From Agelaius tricolor (Eukaryota > Chordata > Aves > Passeriformes > Icteridae): a stretch of DNA of 64,000 bases. Both the position numbers and the translations under genes were made by a program. The notes under the pieces are model-generated. The model made no database searches. It was given only the letters and a program-made list of their open reading frames with translations, and was not told the DNA's origin. Shown piece after piece: positions 62,636 through 64,000 of the stretch. The number at the start of each line of letters is the position of its first letter. Position 1 is the stretch's first letter. The stretch is taken from assembly GCA_023055355.1 (NCBI GenBank), contig JALJCS010000024.1, positions 9,191,501 to 9,255,500 on the forward strand. Direction: 5' to 3'.

Positions 62636-64000
62636 TCAACGAGTCCCAGCCTCCATCCCTGGCTCAGCAGGTTCTGGCATCATCACATGATGAGTGAGCT
62701 CCCAGGGGCTCCCTTGACAAAGTGGATGGTCCAAGGCACCCTGATGCCCAGACCCTGGCTGGGCTGTGCCCTGTGAAATTGCAAGATGTACCCAAGGAGA
62801 GTCCCCCAAGGCCCCATCCCTGCCGCACTAAAGCGGAGCCATGGGCACTCAGCATATCCTCAAAACCTGACACCACTGAGAGAGAGCCCTGGGGACATCT
62901 GTGCCCAGCCCTTGGGGCAGGACCTGACCTGTGCCAGTACCAAAGCATCTGGTACATCTGTTCCTTGTAAGTAAAAAGGCACGATTTCCAGATGATGCAC
63001 GCTAGTATCAATTTTATTTGAATGCAATTCACACCAGTTCTTTACACCAGCTGTCAGCAAGGTCTGGATGACCTTGTTTTAAGTGTTTATGTTTTCCAAG
63101 GAAAGAAACATTATCTGAAGCCTGGTTTATGTTTATTTTGAAAGACCAGAGTTTATTTTGAAGAATCCAACTGAAAATGCTTAAAAAACTATGATAGATA
63201 CTCCGAAGTATGAATTGGAAAACTTGAAATATATTGCATATGTTGTATGGGCCACTGACAAATAACAGGAAAGCAGTGTGTGCTTACGCAGTTGGGAGTA
63301 TCCAAACTGTCATTTGGTTGTCTTATTTGCACAAGATGTTGGACAAAAATTAAAACAGAAACAAATGTGCAATAAATTTTATGTCTTGCAAGTTTAAAGG
63401 ATGGTTACAAATGAACTGTCACAGCCCAAAAAAGGCCAGTCTCCATTTGATCTTACTCTCTTTCCTGAATACCTCCTTCTTATAACTAGAAATACCCTTA
63501 TTCTGCATGGACCACTGGCCTTGGCCAGACTGAGCACTATTCAGACACTGGTATGACAACAAGTTATGGCAGAAGCACTGTCACTGAGAAACCCCACACA
63601 GTTAAAACAGTGCCACCTCTTTCAAAATAAGTAACGAGGCTGTTTTGCAGCATGCCCTGGAAAGAGACTTTTCCCATTCCCTATTCCCTTACCCAGTCCT
63701 TTTCTTGGATTGTCTCTGTAAAGGTCCTTACACTCACAGCTGAAGGCCAAGTCCCCATACAAACTCTTGGGACAGCATGAAGTTTGTAAGTACCTAAGCC
63801 ATGAGGTTTTAGATAAATTATTTGTTTCTAGACCCAAAGATTATGAGCTACATTTGAATTTAACTCTCCTGTCATTTTTACTGCTAGAGATTACCAGCAA
63901 AACCATCAGAGCAAATACTGGTGCAGTATCACATTTATTGATAACAGTGAAATACTTTAGCTTTTCAAATGTACATGATGGGTCCAGAAAAAAAATTTGT
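62636..64000. other. Unique sequence, GC-rich at left
   Basis: Positions 62,636-62,960 are GC-rich, with overlapping open frames on both strands. None resembles a known protein, and the compositional bias explains the lack of stops. The remainder to 64,000 is ordinary AT-rich sequence with no repeat or gene that I recognise. Confidence 0.55.

Noticed and set aside
1..64000. Search for CRISPR arrays, operons, phage or prokaryotic genes, tRNA and rRNA
   Set aside because: None found. Composition, repeat types and stop density are those of vertebrate non-coding DNA.

Overview
This is vertebrate nuclear DNA, most probably from a bird. It is AT-rich, CpG-poor and stop-codon-dense, and no open reading frame belongs to a protein family I recognise apart from retrotransposon remnants. 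The interspersed repeats point to a bird: at least six pieces of CR1 LINE, two of them with the degenerate ATTCTGTG-type 3' terminal repeats, and no L1 or Alu. The 3' end of the youngest copy resembles CR1 types I associate with songbirds, but that is a weak inference. I found no host exon I can defend, no CpG island, no rRNA or tRNA gene, no CRISPR and no prokaryotic signature. The window is best read as intronic or intergenic sequence.

Layout. 1-11.2 kb is unique AT-rich sequence with one CR1 3' stub (1934-2075, minus) and one weak MIR-like match (6858-6940, minus). A clear MIR/CORE-SINE relic sits at about 11,210-11,370 (+). 17,211-18,630 holds a 5'-truncated CR1 on the minus strand that still encodes recognisable reverse transcriptase but is frameshifted at its catalytic aspartates. 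About 25,660-27,200 (+) is a much older CR1-like reverse transcriptase relic. 27-45 kb is unique sequence with a 20-bp perfect palindrome (35,526-35,545), a very AT-rich patch (about 31.96-32.17 kb) and a 26-base A run (44,610-44,635). About 45,340-47,941 (+) is a second long, old CR1 in which endonuclease, reverse transcriptase and 3' end can be followed in order. Another CR1 3' end lies at 53,540-53,962 (+) and a last 3' stub at 62,507-62,635 (minus).

No genes work together here. The story is layered LINE and SINE decay inside unannotated host DNA. Three stretches on the minus strand (30,888-31,038; 16,373-16,483; 55,478-55,603) combine an open frame with a good 3' and 5' splice consensus. 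They are offered as exon candidates to test, not as genes. I did not find a previously undescribed biological system.
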